Assembly: GCF_019331775.1 (NCBI RefSeq)
Contig: NZ_JAHBBD010000001.1
Coordinates: forward strand, 124,001-188,000
Source of the DNA: Bifidobacterium phasiani
Lineage (GTDB): Bacteria > Actinomycetota > Actinomycetes > Actinomycetales > Bifidobacteriaceae
Length of the DNA: 64,000 nt
Direction: 5' to 3'
This document shows, one piece after another, positions 26,763-35,783 of this stretch (its first letter is position 1; each line of letters begins with the position of its first letter). A model generated the notes under the pieces. It did not search any database. It was given only the letters and a program-made list of their open reading frames with translations, and was not told where the DNA came from. The position numbers were made by a program, and so were the translations under genes.

Positions 26763-28214
26763 TCAGGACTCGACCTCGACGAGCTCGGGAGCGCGACGCG
26801 TGGAGAACTTCGCCATCGCCAACGCGAGGACGAAACCGGCCACCGACATGCCGACGAACGCCGTCATCGACTCGGGGAACGCCTTGAGATACGAGGACCG
26901 CCAATCCATGCCGGCGGACTGCGCGGACGTGCTGAACGCGGTGATCAGCGTGCTCGCGACCGCGGTGCCGATCGCGCCGGCCGTCTGCTGCAGCGTGTTG
27001 AGCACGGCCGAGCCGTCGGCGTTCAGCCGCGCGGGCAGCTGGTTCAGCGCATGCGTCTGGTCGGGCACCAGCACGAAGCCGGCGCAGCCCATGAACAGCG
27101 TGTACAGCACCGCCACGGCCCACTCGTTGCCCGACAGCGTGATGAGCAGCACGTCCATCACGGCCATGCCGGCGAAGCCGAAGATGATGAACTTCGGCGG
27201 ATAGTGCTGCTTGAGCGCGCTGCCGATCAGCGGGGCCGACACCGCGCCGACGATGGCGCCCGGCAGCAGGATCAGCGCGGCGACCATGCTGGTCTGCCCG
27301 AAGCCGCGCTGCAGCAGGATCGGCAGCAGGAAGTTGAGGCCGAGCACGCTGCCCTGGCTCATGAACAGGATCACGATGCCCAGGCTGAACCCCGGATAGG
27401 TGAAGGTGCGCACCTCGACCAGCGGATGCTCCAGCGACAGCTGCAGCCGCACGAACGCGGCCAGCGCGATGACGCAGACCAGCAGCGTCGCCCAGACGCG
27501 CCAGTCGCCGCCCCATTCGCCGAAGAAGCTCACCGCGATGATCAGCGCCGCCAGGCCGACGGCGACCAGCAGCAGCGACGGCACGCTGATCACGGCGCGC
27601 TCGCCCTTGCGGATGTCCGGCACCGTGCCCACGCCCAGCAGGAAGGAGAGCACGAGGAACGGCAGCATCGTGTAGAAGATCCAGTGCCAGTCGAGGTACT
27701 CCATCACCACGCCGCCGAACACCGGGCCGATGGCCGGCGCCGCGCAGGTGACCAGGCTGACCAGGCCGAGCATCATGCCGCGCTGCTCGAGCGGCGCCTT
27801 CTCCAGGATGATCGTCGTCAGCAGCGGCAGCGAGATGCCGGTGCCCAGAGCCATGACCAGGCGCGCCGCCAGCAGCATCGGAAAGTTCACGGCGAGCGCG
27901 CCGAGCGCCGTGCCAGCCGTGAAGATGGCGACGGCGGCCACGAACAGCGCCTTCGTCGGGAAGCGGCGGACGAGGAACGGCGAGCTGGGGATGGCCACGG
28001 CGAGCAGCAGCAGATAGCCGGTGGTCAGCCACTGCACCACCGATGCGGAGATCGAGAACTCCTCCATCAGCACGGAGTAGGCGATGTTCAGCGACGTCTC
28101 CGAAAGGACGCCGAGAAACGTCAGGATGGCAAGCGAGACCACGACGACGATGAGTTTGGGCGCCACGGCCCGTTTGCCGCCGTCCGACGGCGTGTTGGGG
28201 TTTGGTTGGTTCAC
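26763..28214 (-). CDS. MFS multidrug transporter, DHA2 (14-helix) type
   Basis: 483 residues with 14 predicted membrane segments. Typical signatures are WLTTGYLLLLAVAIP in helix 2, RLVMALGTGISLPLL, the antiporter motif C-like GPVFGGVV, and LNQLPARLNADGSAVLNTLQQTAGAIGTA late in the protein, as in LmrB/EmrB-like drug exporters. It probably expels toxic compounds by proton antiport. The GTG start follows GAGGAG. That ribosome site can be buried in a leader hairpin (GAACTCC/GGAGTTC). No local regulator gene is adjacent. Confidence 0.92.
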   Translation of the reverse strand: MNQPNPNTPSDGGKRAVAPKLIVVVVSLAILTFLGVLSETSLNIAYSVLMEEFSISASVVQWLTTGYLLLLAVAIPSSPFLVRRFPTKALFVAAVAIFTAGTALGALAVNFPMLLAARLVMALGTGISLPLLTTIILEKAPLEQRGMMLGLVSLVTCAAPAIGPVFGGVVMEYLDWHWIFYTMLPFLVLSFLLGVGTVPDIRKGERAVISVPSLLLVAVGLAALIIAVSFFGEWGGDWRVWATLLVCVIALAAFVRLQLSLEHPLVEVRTFTYPGFSLGIVILFMSQGSVLGLNFLLPILLQRGFGQTSMVAALILLPGAIVGAVSAPLIGSALKQHYPPKFIIFGFAGMAVMDVLLITLSGNEWAVAVLYTLFMGCAGFVLVPDQTHALNQLPARLNADGSAVLNTLQQTAGAIGTAVASTLITAFSTSAQSAGMDWRSSYLKAFPESMTAFVGMSVAGFVLALAMAKFSTRRAPELVEVES

Positions 28215-28217
28215 TCG

Positions 28218-28253
28218 GAACTCCTCACTTTCTGTGTACGGTACGGGGAGTTC
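28218..28253 (-). promoter_or_regulatory. Leader hairpin covering the MFS ribosome-binding site
   Basis: On the minus strand GAACTCC (28253-28247) can pair with GGAGTTC (28224-28218). The second arm contains the GAGGAG ribosome site of the MFS gene, 6 bp before its GTG start. The loop contains CCGTACCGTAC, the half-site of the palindromes at 61.8 kb. Confidence 0.45.
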
Positions 28254-28310
28254 TTGTATTGCAGGAATGTTACGTGAAAAGACGGGTATGTCGCGCGCCG
28301 CACGCGGGCG

Positions 28311-28892
28311 TCACCGCAGGACCGTCTCCATGCCGATCTTCTGCGGCTTCAGGCCGCATCGCTCGTAGAAGCCCATCGCCGCCTCGTTGCACGCCCACAC
28401 GTTCAGCGTGACGTTGTGGCATCCGGCCGCCTTGGCGAAGCCGAGGACGTGGCGGTACAGCGCGGTGCCGACGTGGCGTCCGCGCTGCGACTCGTCGACG
28501 CACAGGTCGTCGATGTACAGCGTGAGGATGTCGGTGAGGATGTTGTCGTCGACATGCCGTTGGAACTGGCAGAAGGCGTATCCCAGCAGACGATCGGCGT
28601 TCCCGGGGTCGCCGTCGGCGATGGATCCGGCGCCGGGTTCGACGGCGACGAAGATCGGCATGGCGTCATCGGCGATCATCGTCCGCAACTGGTCGTCGGT
28701 GTATTTGGCGGCGGCCGGTTTGAACAGGTCCGGGCGTCCGGCGTGGTGCACGTCGAGCACTTCGCGGAGCAGCACGTCGATCTGCGGAATGTCGCGGGGG
28801 TCGGCCCGTCGGATGCGCATCGTGCCGGTTCCGGGCCCCTCCTCGCCCCGCGATCGCATCCCCGTGCCGGCCGATTCGTCCATTGGGCCCAT
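28311..28892 (-). CDS. GNAT-family N-acetyltransferase
   Basis: 193 residues. RIRRADPRDIPQIDVLL opens the GNAT fold. The acetyl-CoA binding loop is ESQRGRHVGTALYRHVLG, and NVWACNEAAMGFYERCGLKPQK is the usual C-terminal strand and helix. The substrate is unknown. The first ATG has AGGAGG 5 bp upstream and is used here, although the family fold starts only at about residue 25. It is 9 bp downstream of the formate/nitrite channel gene on the same strand, so the two are probably cotranscribed. Confidence 0.88.
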   Translation of the reverse strand: MGPMDESAGTGMRSRGEEGPGTGTMRIRRADPRDIPQIDVLLREVLDVHHAGRPDLFKPAAAKYTDDQLRTMIADDAMPIFVAVEPGAGSIADGDPGNADRLLGYAFCQFQRHVDDNILTDILTLYIDDLCVDESQRGRHVGTALYRHVLGFAKAAGCHNVTLNVWACNEAAMGFYERCGLKPQKIGMETVLR

Positions 28893-28901
28893 CCTCTCCT
28901 C

Positions 28902-29777
28902 CTATCCGCGCGGCCTCCTCGACGGCTTGTGGTTGTTGACGTACCAGTAGGCCAGCGCCACCACCACGGCGCCGCCGACGATGTTGCCCAGGGTCGCGAC
29001 ACCGATATTGTATAGCGCTCCCTGCACGCTCAACGAGGCGACGCCGTCCACGCCGGCGCCGTAGCCCATCGCCTTGGCGGCCAAGCCCACCGGGATGAAG
29101 AACATGTTGGCCACGCAGTGCTCGAACCCCATCGCCACGAAGCCGGAGATCGGCAGCAGGACGCCGAGCACCTTGTCCGCCACGGAGCGCGCGGCGAAGC
29201 CGATGCGCACGGCGAGGCACACCAGGATGTTGCACAGCACACCGCGGACGAACAGCGTGCCCGGGGCGAGCGTGACCTTGGAGACGGCGGTGGCGACGGC
29301 CGCGTCGCCCACCAGGCCGTCGTTCAGGCCCATCGTGCCGGCGCCGGCGATCAGCGCCACGAGCAGCAGCGCGCCGGCGAGGTTGCCGAACCAGACGATC
29401 ACCCAGTTGCGCACCAGCGCTGGCAGCGAGATGCGGCGCGCGGCGAGGTTCGAGGCCATCAGCGAGTTGCCGGTGAACAGCTCGGCGCCGCAGCACAGCA
29501 CCAGCACCAGGCCCATGCAGAAGGCCAGGCCGCCGACGAAGCGCTTGGGGCCCCACGTCATCGCGGGATCGCAGGTGACGATGAGGTAGAACAGCGCGCC
29601 GAAGCCGATGAACACGCCCGCGAACATGGCCAGGATGAAGGTGACGGACTTGCTCTGCTTGGTCTTGCTCACACCCGCGCTCTCGACGGCCTCCTCGGTC
29701 TCGGCGGAGTTCAGCGCGTTGACGTGCACGGCGGGGATGGGGGCCGGCGGCTGGGGCGCCGGGTTGGGGTGCGACAT
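28902..29777 (-). CDS. Formate/nitrite transporter family channel
   Basis: 291 residues with a Pro-rich N-terminal tail and six membrane helices. FNT hallmarks are GAELFTGNSL (helix 2 break), NILVCLAVRIGFAARSVADKVLG, and GFEHCVANMFFIP. The last contains the pore His equivalent to His209 of E. coli FocA. FNT channels pass formate, nitrite or other small acids. Formate export fits bifidobacterial fermentation through pyruvate formate-lyase, but the substrate is inferred. The ATG follows GGAAGGGA. The gene lies downstream of mfd. Confidence 0.92.
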   Translation of the reverse strand: MSHPNPAPQPPAPIPAVHVNALNSAETEEAVESAGVSKTKQSKSVTFILAMFAGVFIGFGALFYLIVTCDPAMTWGPKRFVGGLAFCMGLVLVLCCGAELFTGNSLMASNLAARRISLPALVRNWVIVWFGNLAGALLLVALIAGAGTMGLNDGLVGDAAVATAVSKVTLAPGTLFVRGVLCNILVCLAVRIGFAARSVADKVLGVLLPISGFVAMGFEHCVANMFFIPVGLAAKAMGYGAGVDGVASLSVQGALYNIGVATLGNIVGGAVVVALAYWYVNNHKPSRRPRG

Positions 29778-29795
29778 CGAAGTCCCTTCCTGGTC

Positions 29796-29829
29796 GGAGT
29801 CTCGCACGGGAGCCCCCGTGCGAGACTCC
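29796..29829. terminator. Perfect 15-bp hairpin between mfd and the FNT gene
   Basis: The stem GGAGTCTCGCACGGG / CCCGTGCGAGACTCC with a 4-nt loop is perfect. It is 85 bp past the mfd stop and 19 bp before the FNT start. It lacks a U-run, so it may be a terminator of the non-canonical kind or a 5' leader structure of the FNT mRNA. Confidence 0.5.
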
Positions 29830-29914
29830 ATACTACCCAGACCACGCCCGCCGACACGACGCGGGACGCATACCCGACCGCCGCCCCCGAACGCGACCGC
29901 CGCGCGGAACGCGC

Positions 29915-32900
29915 TCACCGGCGCGGCTGGGGCGTCCAGGCCAGGTCGTCGAGCAGCCGGTCGGTCCAGGCCACCACCTCGTCCGAGCCCATCGGCCCGG
30001 AGCCGAAGGAGCCGGCGAACGGGGTCGGAATCAGGTAGGTCTTGGTGACGGGCCGATACTGCACGCCCTTGTAGATGCGGGCGATGCGCATCTGCACCGA
30101 TTCGGACGGCTCGATCTTCGCGACGCGCACGCGGTTGCCCTGGGCGATGATCTCGCTGATGCCCAGGGCCCGCGCCTTGTTGCGCAGCCGCGCCACGGCG
30201 AACAGCGTGGCGAACTCGATCGGCGGGTTGCCGTAGCGGTCGGCGAGCTCCTCGCGCAGGTCCTCCAGATCCTGCTCGCTGCGCGCGGCGGCGAGCTTGC
30301 GGTACGCCTCGAGGCGCAGCTTGTCGGAGTCGATGTAGTCCACCGGAATCGACGCCTCGATCGGCAGGTCGATGCTGACCGCCACCGGCTCGGCGCGTTC
30401 CGGCTCCTTGTAGGCCTCGACGGCCTCGGAGACCATGCGCACGTACAGGTCGAAGCCGACGCCCTCGATGTGCCCGGACTGCTCGTCGCCCAGCAGGTTG
30501 CCGGTGCCGCGCAGCTCGAGGTCCTTCATCGCCACGTCGAAGCCGGAACCGAGCGCGGTGTTCTGCGCGATCGTGGCCAGGCGGTCGTGCGACTGCTGCG
30601 TCATCGGCTTGCTCGGGTCGTACAGGAAGTACGCGTAGGCGCGCTCCCGGCCGCGGCCGACGCGGCCGCGCAGCTGGTGCAGCTGGCTGAGGCCGAAGCG
30701 ATCGGCGTGGTCGACGATCAGCGTGTTCGCGTTCGAGATGTCCAGACCGGTCTCGATGATCGTCGTGCACACGAGCACGTTGATGTCGCGGTGCCAGAAG
30801 TCGTGGATGATCTGGTCGAGCTGCTTCTCGCCCATCTTGCCGTGGGCGGTGGCCACCTTGGCCTCGGGCACCAGCTCCTTGATCCTCGCGGCCGTGCCGG
30901 CGATGTCGGCGACGCGATTGTGCACGTAGAACACCTGGCCGCCGCGCAGCAGCTCGCGCCGGATCGCCGCCGTGACCTGCGCGTCCTCGTAGGCGCCGAC
31001 GTAGGTGAGCACCGGCAGTCGGTCCTCGGGCGGCGTGGCGAGCGTGGACATCTCGCGGATGCCGGTGACGGCCATCTCCAGCGTGCGCGGGATCGGCGTC
31101 GCGGACAGCGAGAGCACGTCGACGTTGGTGCGCAGCGCCTTGAGCGTCTCCTTGTGCTCGACGCCGAAGCGCTGCTCCTCGTCGATGATGACCAGGCCGA
31201 GGTCCTTGAACCTGATCTTCGGGTTGAGCAGCTTGTGCGTGCCGATCACCACGTCGACGGTGCCGTCCTCGAGCCCCTTGACGGTTTGATCGATCTCCTT
31301 GGCGCTCTGGAAGCGGCTCATCGCCCTGACCGTGACCGGGAAGCCCTCGTAGCGCTCGGAGAACGTCTCGAAATGCTGCTGGACGAGCAGCGTGGTCGGC
31401 GCGAGCACGGCCACCTGCTTGGAGTCCTGCACCGCCTTGAACGCGGCGCGCACCGCGATCTCGGTCTTGCCGAAGCCGACGTCGCCGCAGATCAGGCGGT
31501 CCATCGGCACCGGCTTCTCCATGTCGGCCTTGACCTCGTCGATGGTGGTGAGCTGGTCCGCGGTCTCCTGGTAGGGGAACGCGTCCTCCAACTCCTTCTG
31601 CCACGGGGTGTCCGGGCTGAACGCGAAGCCCGGCGTGCGCTGGCGCGCCGAGTACAGCCGGACCAGGTCCTCGGCGATCTCGTGGACGTGCTTGCGCGCC
31701 TTGGCCTTGGTGGCCGCCCAGTCCGAACCGCCGAGCTTGTTGAGCTTCGGGGCGTCCGCGCCGATGTACTTGCTCACCTGGTCGAGCTGGTCGGTGGGGA
31801 TGAACAGCTTGTCCGGCGGGACGCCGCGCTTGCTCGGCGCGTATTCGATGACCAGGTACTCGCGGGTCGTGCGGTTGGCGCCGGCGCCGACGCTGCGCTG
31901 GCGCATCTCGATGAACCGGCCGATGCCGTGCTGCTCATGCACCACGTAGTCGCCGGCCTTGAGCTCCATCAGGTCGATGGCCTTGCGCCGCCGCTTCGGC
32001 GTCCTGGCCTGCCCGGCGGCGCTGGTGCGGCCGGTCAGGTCGCGTTCGGTGAGCAGCGCGACGCCGGCGGCCGCGTCGACGAAGCCGTCGACGGCCTGCG
32101 AGCGGACGACGTCGAACCGGGTGATGCCGGTCTCGTTGATCGCGCGTTTGAGGCGGGCCAGCGTGCCGTGGGCCGCAGCGGTGAGGGTGACCTGCATCCC
32201 GGCGTCCAGCAGCCCCTCGATGCCGCTGGCCGCGCGCCCCTCGTCGCCGCGGTACTCGGCCGGGGCGTGTGCGTCGAGCATGACGTGCCCGGGCCGGGTG
32301 GCGTCCACGCTGAAGCTGGTGAGCCGCCACACGTCGAAGTCCGCGTAGGTCAGCGCGGCGACGGTCTCGTCGAAGTCGAGGAAGCTCGCCTGGTCGAAGC
32401 TGATCGGGGCGCCCGCGCCGTGGCCGGACGCGGCGACGTGCCAGCTGGCCGCCAGGAACTCGTTCGCGGTCTTCATCAGGTCGTCCGCGGCGCGGCGCAG
32501 CTTCTCCGGATCGGACAGCATCACCACCGCATGCCGCGGCAGCATGCCCGAGACCGGCTCCATGTCGTCCACCAGCGCCGGCAGCAGGGACTCCATGCCC
32601 TCCACCGGGATGGCGTTGGCGATCGATTCGAGCATGTCCTCGGCGTTGGGGATCTGGCCGACCAGGCTGCGCGCGCGGTCGCGGACGGCCTCGGTGAGCT
32701 GCACCTCGCGGCAGGGCGTCGCCCAGATCGACTCCAGCCCGTCGCCGTAGGTGCGCTGGTCGGAGGCGTGGAACTCGCGGATCGTGTCGATCTCGTCGCC
32801 GAAGAACTCGATGCGCACCGGGTGGGGCGCCGTCGGCGGGAACACGTCGAGCAGCCCGCCGCGCACCGCGAACTCGCCGCGGTCCATCACCAGGTCGACG

Positions 32901-33484
32901 CGCGTGTACGAGTTCTCCACGAGCCGCGCGGCCGCGTCGTCCAGGGCCAGCTCCCCGCCGCGGGCGAACACCAGCGGCTCGACGTCGCCGAGCCCGGCCA
33001 CCACCGGCTGGATCAGCGAACGCACCGGCATCACCAGGATGCGGATCGGGCCGAACATCGGGTCGCCCGGCTTCGGATGGCGCAGCCGGCGGAACACCGC
33101 CATGCGGCCGGCCACGGTGTCGGCGCGCGGCGAGAGGCGTTCGTGCGGCAGCGTCTCCCAGGCCTCCAGCTGGGCGATGTCGCCGGGATCGCCGTCGTAC
33201 CAGGAGCGCAGCGCGTTGACGGTCTCCTCCGCCTCGCGGCCCGAGGCGACCAGGTAGACCACCGGCGCGCGCCCGGCGACCGCCGCGGCCAGCGCCGGCC
33301 GGATGCCCTCGGGGGCGCCGACCTCGATGGCGGGGTCCGCCAGGCCCTCCGGGCGTGCGAAGTCGTCCGCCGCCAGGGCGTGGAAGCCCGGGTCACGGTC
33401 GAGCGCGGCCAGCAGGCCGGACAGCGAGCCCTCGACCAGCTGGTTCATCGTCGCGTCGATGCGGCGTTCGCGTTCAGCGGCCAT
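29915..33484 (-). CDS. mfd: Transcription-repair coupling factor Mfd
   Basis: 1189 residues, full length. The UvrB-homology region is N-terminal ([32 protein letters not shown]). The RNA-polymerase-interacting domain has [20 protein letters not shown]. The RecG-like translocase has Walker [34 protein letters not shown], the TRG-type [11 protein letters not shown], and [11 protein letters not shown]. The UvrA-binding C-terminal domain follows. Mfd removes RNA polymerase stalled at lesions and recruits UvrA. The ATG overlaps the end of pth by 11 bp, so the two form a coupled pth-mfd unit. Confidence 0.98.
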   Translation of the reverse strand: MAAERERRIDATMNQLVEGSLSGLLAALDRDPGFHALAADDFARPEGLADPAIEVGAPEGIRPALAAAVAGRAPVVYLVASGREAEETVNALRSWYDGDPGDIAQLEAWETLPHERLSPRADTVAGRMAVFRRLRHPKPGDPMFGPIRILVMPVRSLIQPVVAGLGDVEPLVFARGGELALDDAAARLVENSYTRVDLVMDRGEFAVRGGLLDVFPPTAPHPVRIEFFGDEIDTIREFHASDQRTYGDGLESIWATPCREVQLTEAVRDRARSLVGQIPNAEDMLESIANAIPVEGMESLLPALVDDMEPVSGMLPRHAVVMLSDPEKLRRAADDLMKTANEFLAASWHVAASGHGAGAPISFDQASFLDFDETVAALTYADFDVWRLTSFSVDATRPGHVMLDAHAPAEYRGDEGRAASGIEGLLDAGMQVTLTAAAHGTLARLKRAINETGITRFDVVRSQAVDGFVDAAAGVALLTERDLTGRTSAAGQARTPKRRRKAIDLMELKAGDYVVHEQHGIGRFIEMRQRSVGAGANRTTREYLVIEYAPSKRGVPPDKLFIPTDQLDQVSKYIGADAPKLNKLGGSDWAATKAKARKHVHEIAEDLVRLYSARQRTPGFAFSPDTPWQKELEDAFPYQETADQLTTIDEVKADMEKPVPMDRLICGDVGFGKTEIAVRAAFKAVQDSKQVAVLAPTTLLVQQHFETFSERYEGFPVTVRAMSRFQSAKEIDQTVKGLEDGTVDVVIGTHKLLNPKIRFKDLGLVIIDEEQRFGVEHKETLKALRTNVDVLSLSATPIPRTLEMAVTGIREMSTLATPPEDRLPVLTYVGAYEDAQVTAAIRRELLRGGQVFYVHNRVADIAGTAARIKELVPEAKVATAHGKMGEKQLDQIIHDFWHRDINVLVCTTIIETGLDISNANTLIVDHADRFGLSQLHQLRGRVGRGRERAYAYFLYDPSKPMTQQSHDRLATIAQNTALGSGFDVAMKDLELRGTGNLLGDEQSGHIEGVGFDLYVRMVSEAVEAYKEPERAEPVAVSIDLPIEASIPVDYIDSDKLRLEAYRKLAAARSEQDLEDLREELADRYGNPPIEFATLFAVARLRNKARALGISEIIAQGNRVRVAKIEPSESVQMRIARIYKGVQYRPVTKTYLIPTPFAGSFGSGPMGSDEVVAWTDRLLDDLAWTPQPRR

Positions 33485-34073
33485 TGAACCGCTCCTGCGT
33501 CTTGGCGAGCCCGTGGAAGATGATCGATTCGGCGGCGTCGGCGCCGTCGGCGAGGAACTCGGGCAGCCGCTTGCGCTGGTCCGGCCCGAAGCCGCCGAGC
33601 ACCCAGTTGACGGTGTTGTCGTGCGCGTTCGCGCCGCGGCGCGCGTGGCCGACGCCCATGCGCACGCGCGCGTACTTCGGCGTGCCGAGCGACTTGTCGA
33701 TCGACTTGATGCCGTTGTGCCCGCCGGCGGAGCCGCCCGACTTGACCTTGATGCGGCCGAAGTCGAGGTCCATGTCGTCGTGGATGACCACGACGTGGTC
33801 GGGCTCGATCTGGTAGTACGCGCTGATCGAGGCGACGGCGTTGCCCGAGTCGTTCATGTAGGTGAGCGGCTTGGCGAGGAAGAACTTGACGCTGCGACCC
33901 TCCAGGTTCATCGCGCCCTTGCCGAGCAGGGCCAGGCCCTTGTGGTCGGAGAAGGCCACCGACCAGCGTTCGGCGAGCACGTCCGCCGTCATGAAGCCCA
34001 TGTTGTGGCGCGTGTCTTCGTACTTCCTGCCCGGATTGCCCAGTCCCACGACCAGCCAGAAATTCGATGCCAT
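33474..34073 (-). CDS. pth: Peptidyl-tRNA hydrolase
   Basis: 199 residues. The catalytic pieces of bacterial Pth are present: VVGLGNPGRKYEDTRHNMGF with the active-site His, KPLTYMNDSG with the conserved Asn, HDDMDLDFGRIKVKSGGSAGGHNGIKSI and RVRMGVGHA. It releases tRNA from prematurely dropped peptidyl-tRNA in the cytosol. The chosen ATG follows GGAAGAGGA, and the frame is open 38 codons further upstream without a ribosome site. It overlaps mfd by 11 bp. Confidence 0.97.
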   Translation of the reverse strand: MASNFWLVVGLGNPGRKYEDTRHNMGFMTADVLAERWSVAFSDHKGLALLGKGAMNLEGRSVKFFLAKPLTYMNDSGNAVASISAYYQIEPDHVVVIHDDMDLDFGRIKVKSGGSAGGHNGIKSIDKSLGTPKYARVRMGVGHARRGANAHDNTVNWVLGGFGPDQRKRLPEFLADGADAAESIIFHGLAKTQERFNGR

Positions 34074-34351
34074 CTCGTCCTCTTCCTGTTGCCTTGTGCT
34101 TCCGGGCGTCGTTCGCCCGTCCCGCTCTCGTCCGCCCGCTCTGCCGCGCGCCCGCGCTCCGGGCGTCGCGCATGCGGACGGCCGCACCGCGCCGTGGCGC
34201 GCCTGTCCGTCGCCGACGTCTCATTGTATCGGCCGCCGCCAACCGCCGCCCGTCCGCGAGTCCCGGGAGGGCCGCGACGTCCGCTCGTCGGCGCCGGCGC
34301 CCCTGACGTCCGCGCGCCCCGGTCCGGTTTCGCCGCAGACCGGGGCCGGGT

Positions 34352-34879
34352 TCAGGCCGCCGCCGCGCGCGAGGTCCGCGGCGTCGCAGCGGCGCGGCGC
34401 ATCACGTAGTTGCCGAGCGTGACGCCGCGGCGTTCGACCCGCTGGCCGCGCACGACGACGTAGCCGCGCCGCTCGAAGAACGGACGGGCCGTGATCGAGG
34501 CGTGGACGGTGATGGTCCGGCCCGGCGCCGCCGCCTCCAGCCGGTCGCACAGCATCGCGGCGATGCCGCGGCGCTGGCGGTCCTTGTGCACGTACAGGCG
34601 GTCGAGGTGGGCGTGGCCGGCGTCGGCGCCGGCGTCAGGGTCGGCGCCGGCGTCAGGGTCGATGTCGCCGAAGCCGACGATCATGCCGGTGCCCGCCTCG
34701 ACGGCCACCAGCGAACGGTGGCGGCCCAGCGACTCGCCCCAGGCGTCCATGTCGATGTCCGCGGGCGCCCACGCGTCGAGCTGGGCCGGCGTGTAGTCCG
34801 CGGCGTTCACGGCATGGACGGTGTCATGGAACAGCGCCATGATCGCGGGCAGATCGGCGGGACGGTATTCCCGGATCAT
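34352..34879 (-). CDS. GNAT-family N-acetyltransferase
   Basis: 175 residues. IREYRPADLPAIMALFHDT begins the fold. LYVHKDRQRRGIAAMLCDRLE is the acetyl-CoA loop, and ASITARPFFERRGYVVVRGQ the C-terminal part. It resembles the uncharacterised YafP-like group. Between the beta strands lies DPDAGADPDAGADAG, created by an 18-bp tandem duplication. It has no Shine-Dalgarno sequence and starts 20 bp after the next GNAT gene, so it is probably translated by reinitiation. The substrate is unknown. Confidence 0.88.
   Translation of the reverse strand: MIREYRPADLPAIMALFHDTVHAVNAADYTPAQLDAWAPADIDMDAWGESLGRHRSLVAVEAGTGMIVGFGDIDPDAGADPDAGADAGHAHLDRLYVHKDRQRRGIAAMLCDRLEAAAPGRTITVHASITARPFFERRGYVVVRGQRVERRGVTLGNYVMRRAAATPRTSRAAAA
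34622..34657. repeat. 18-bp tandem duplication inside the acetyltransferase gene
   Basis: GTCGGCGCCGGCGTCAGG occurs twice in perfect tandem (34622-34639 and 34640-34657). Because 18 is divisible by 3 the frame is kept and six residues are repeated in a surface loop. Confidence 0.95.
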
Positions 34880-34899
34880 GACGGGCGGGGGCGTGCGGC

Positions 34900-35403
34900 T
34901 CACAGCGGCAGGTACCAGTAGGACATGTCGTGGTTGATGCCCGGCAGGTGCACCGCGTCGGGCAGCTCGCCGAACAGCGTGAAGCCGAACCGGCGCATCA
35001 GCGCGATCGAGCCGGCGTTGTCTGAGAAGATCAGCGTGGTGGCCATCCGCATGCCGCGTTCGCGCGCGGCGTCCAGCAGCCAGGAGACCAGCAGCGTGCC
35101 CACCCCGCGTCGGCGCGCCGGCGCGGCGACGTAGTAGCTGAGCTCGACCACGCCGTCGTATCCGGCGCGCTCGTGGTACCGCGACAGCGAGCCGAAGGCG
35201 ACGACCTCGCCGTCGGCGTTCTGCACGACGACGACCGGGTAGAGGGAGCGGGGCTCGTGGGAGTCGACCCAGGCCCTGCGCTGTTCGAGCGTGCGGGGCT
35301 CGATGTCGGCGCTGGACATGCGCTCGAGCACCGCCGCGTTGTAGATGTCGGTGATGGACTGCAGGTCGGCGTCGGTCGCATCGCGGATGGTGAATTCGCT
35401 CAT
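34900..35403 (-). CDS. GNAT acetyltransferase, phosphinothricin-acetyltransferase-like
   Basis: 167 residues. The start FTIRDATDADLQSITDIYNAAV, the early Glu in ADIEPRTLEQRRAW, ELSYYVAAPARRRGVGTLLVSWLLD (acetyl-CoA loop) and NAGSIALMRRFGFTLFGELPDAVHL place it with PAT/MnaT enzymes. These acetylate phosphinothricin-like or methionine sulfone/sulfoximine amino acids. The natural substrate here is unknown. No clear ribosome site precedes the ATG. It precedes another GNAT gene on the same strand. Confidence 0.87.
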   Translation of the reverse strand: MSEFTIRDATDADLQSITDIYNAAVLERMSSADIEPRTLEQRRAWVDSHEPRSLYPVVVVQNADGEVVAFGSLSRYHERAGYDGVVELSYYVAAPARRRGVGTLLVSWLLDAARERGMRMATTLIFSDNAGSIALMRRFGFTLFGELPDAVHLPGINHDMSYWYLPL

Positions 35404-35468
35404 GGGGCACCAGCATATCGCGGGCCGGTCACGGAGGCGTCCCGACCGTGGCGACACGCCGGCCGCCG

Positions 35469-35546
35469 CCGCAGGGTTTGGGGGATACTCTGCGGACAAT
35501 GGCGGAATGCCGGGATTGTCCGCGGACTATCCCCCGAACCCTGCGG
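35469..35546 (+). repeat. 32-bp imperfect inverted repeat
   Basis: The arms 35469-35500 and 35515-35546 match at 29 of 32 positions around a 14-nt loop. Two of the three mismatches are G-U wobbles when read as plus-strand RNA and A-C clashes on the other strand, so the structure favours a plus-strand transcript. Confidence 0.85.
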
Positions 35547-35734
35547 ATCACTACCCGACCGACCCGCCCCATCTGCCCGACTGACCATACCGGGCCAAGC
35601 CCGGACGACCATCCGGTCACCCACCACGCCCGGTCACTCGGTGATCCTGACCATCCCGTCACGCACAACCGCCCCGGCCACACCCACACCGGCCGACCGG
35701 ATACGACGGGTGTATATGACGGCCGGACATGACA

Positions 35735-35764
35735 AACGGGGCGCGGCAGGCGCCGCGCCCCGTT
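35735..35764 (-). terminator. Hairpin terminator of the UPF0182 gene
   Basis: A 13-bp perfect stem AACGGGGCGCGGC / GCCGCGCCCCGTT with a 4-nt loop, about 20 bp downstream of the minus-strand UPF0182 stop. A short T-rich run (TTTGTC) follows on the minus strand. Confidence 0.75.
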
Positions 35765-35783
35765 CATGACCTTACGGCCGGGA

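Larger units (their letters stand above)
35404..35783. other. Intergenic stretch with large inverted repeat, no gene recognised
   Basis: About 380 bp between the acetyltransferase gene and the UPF0182 gene. It holds a 32-bp inverted repeat (35469-35546), a segment rich in GACC/CGGTCAC words without a coding signature, and the UPF0182 terminator. Open frames through it show no family motif and no ribosome site. Confidence 0.6.

Noticed and set aside
28902..31604. A 900-codon minus-strand open frame joining mfd and the FNT gene
   Set aside because: The upstream part is a shadow of mfd in another frame. The FNT gene starts at 29777 after GGAAGGGA.
35448..35732. A small plus-strand open frame after the acetyltransferase gene
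   Set aside because: It passes through the 32-bp inverted repeat, is Pro/Thr/Arg-rich without motif, and has no ribosome site.
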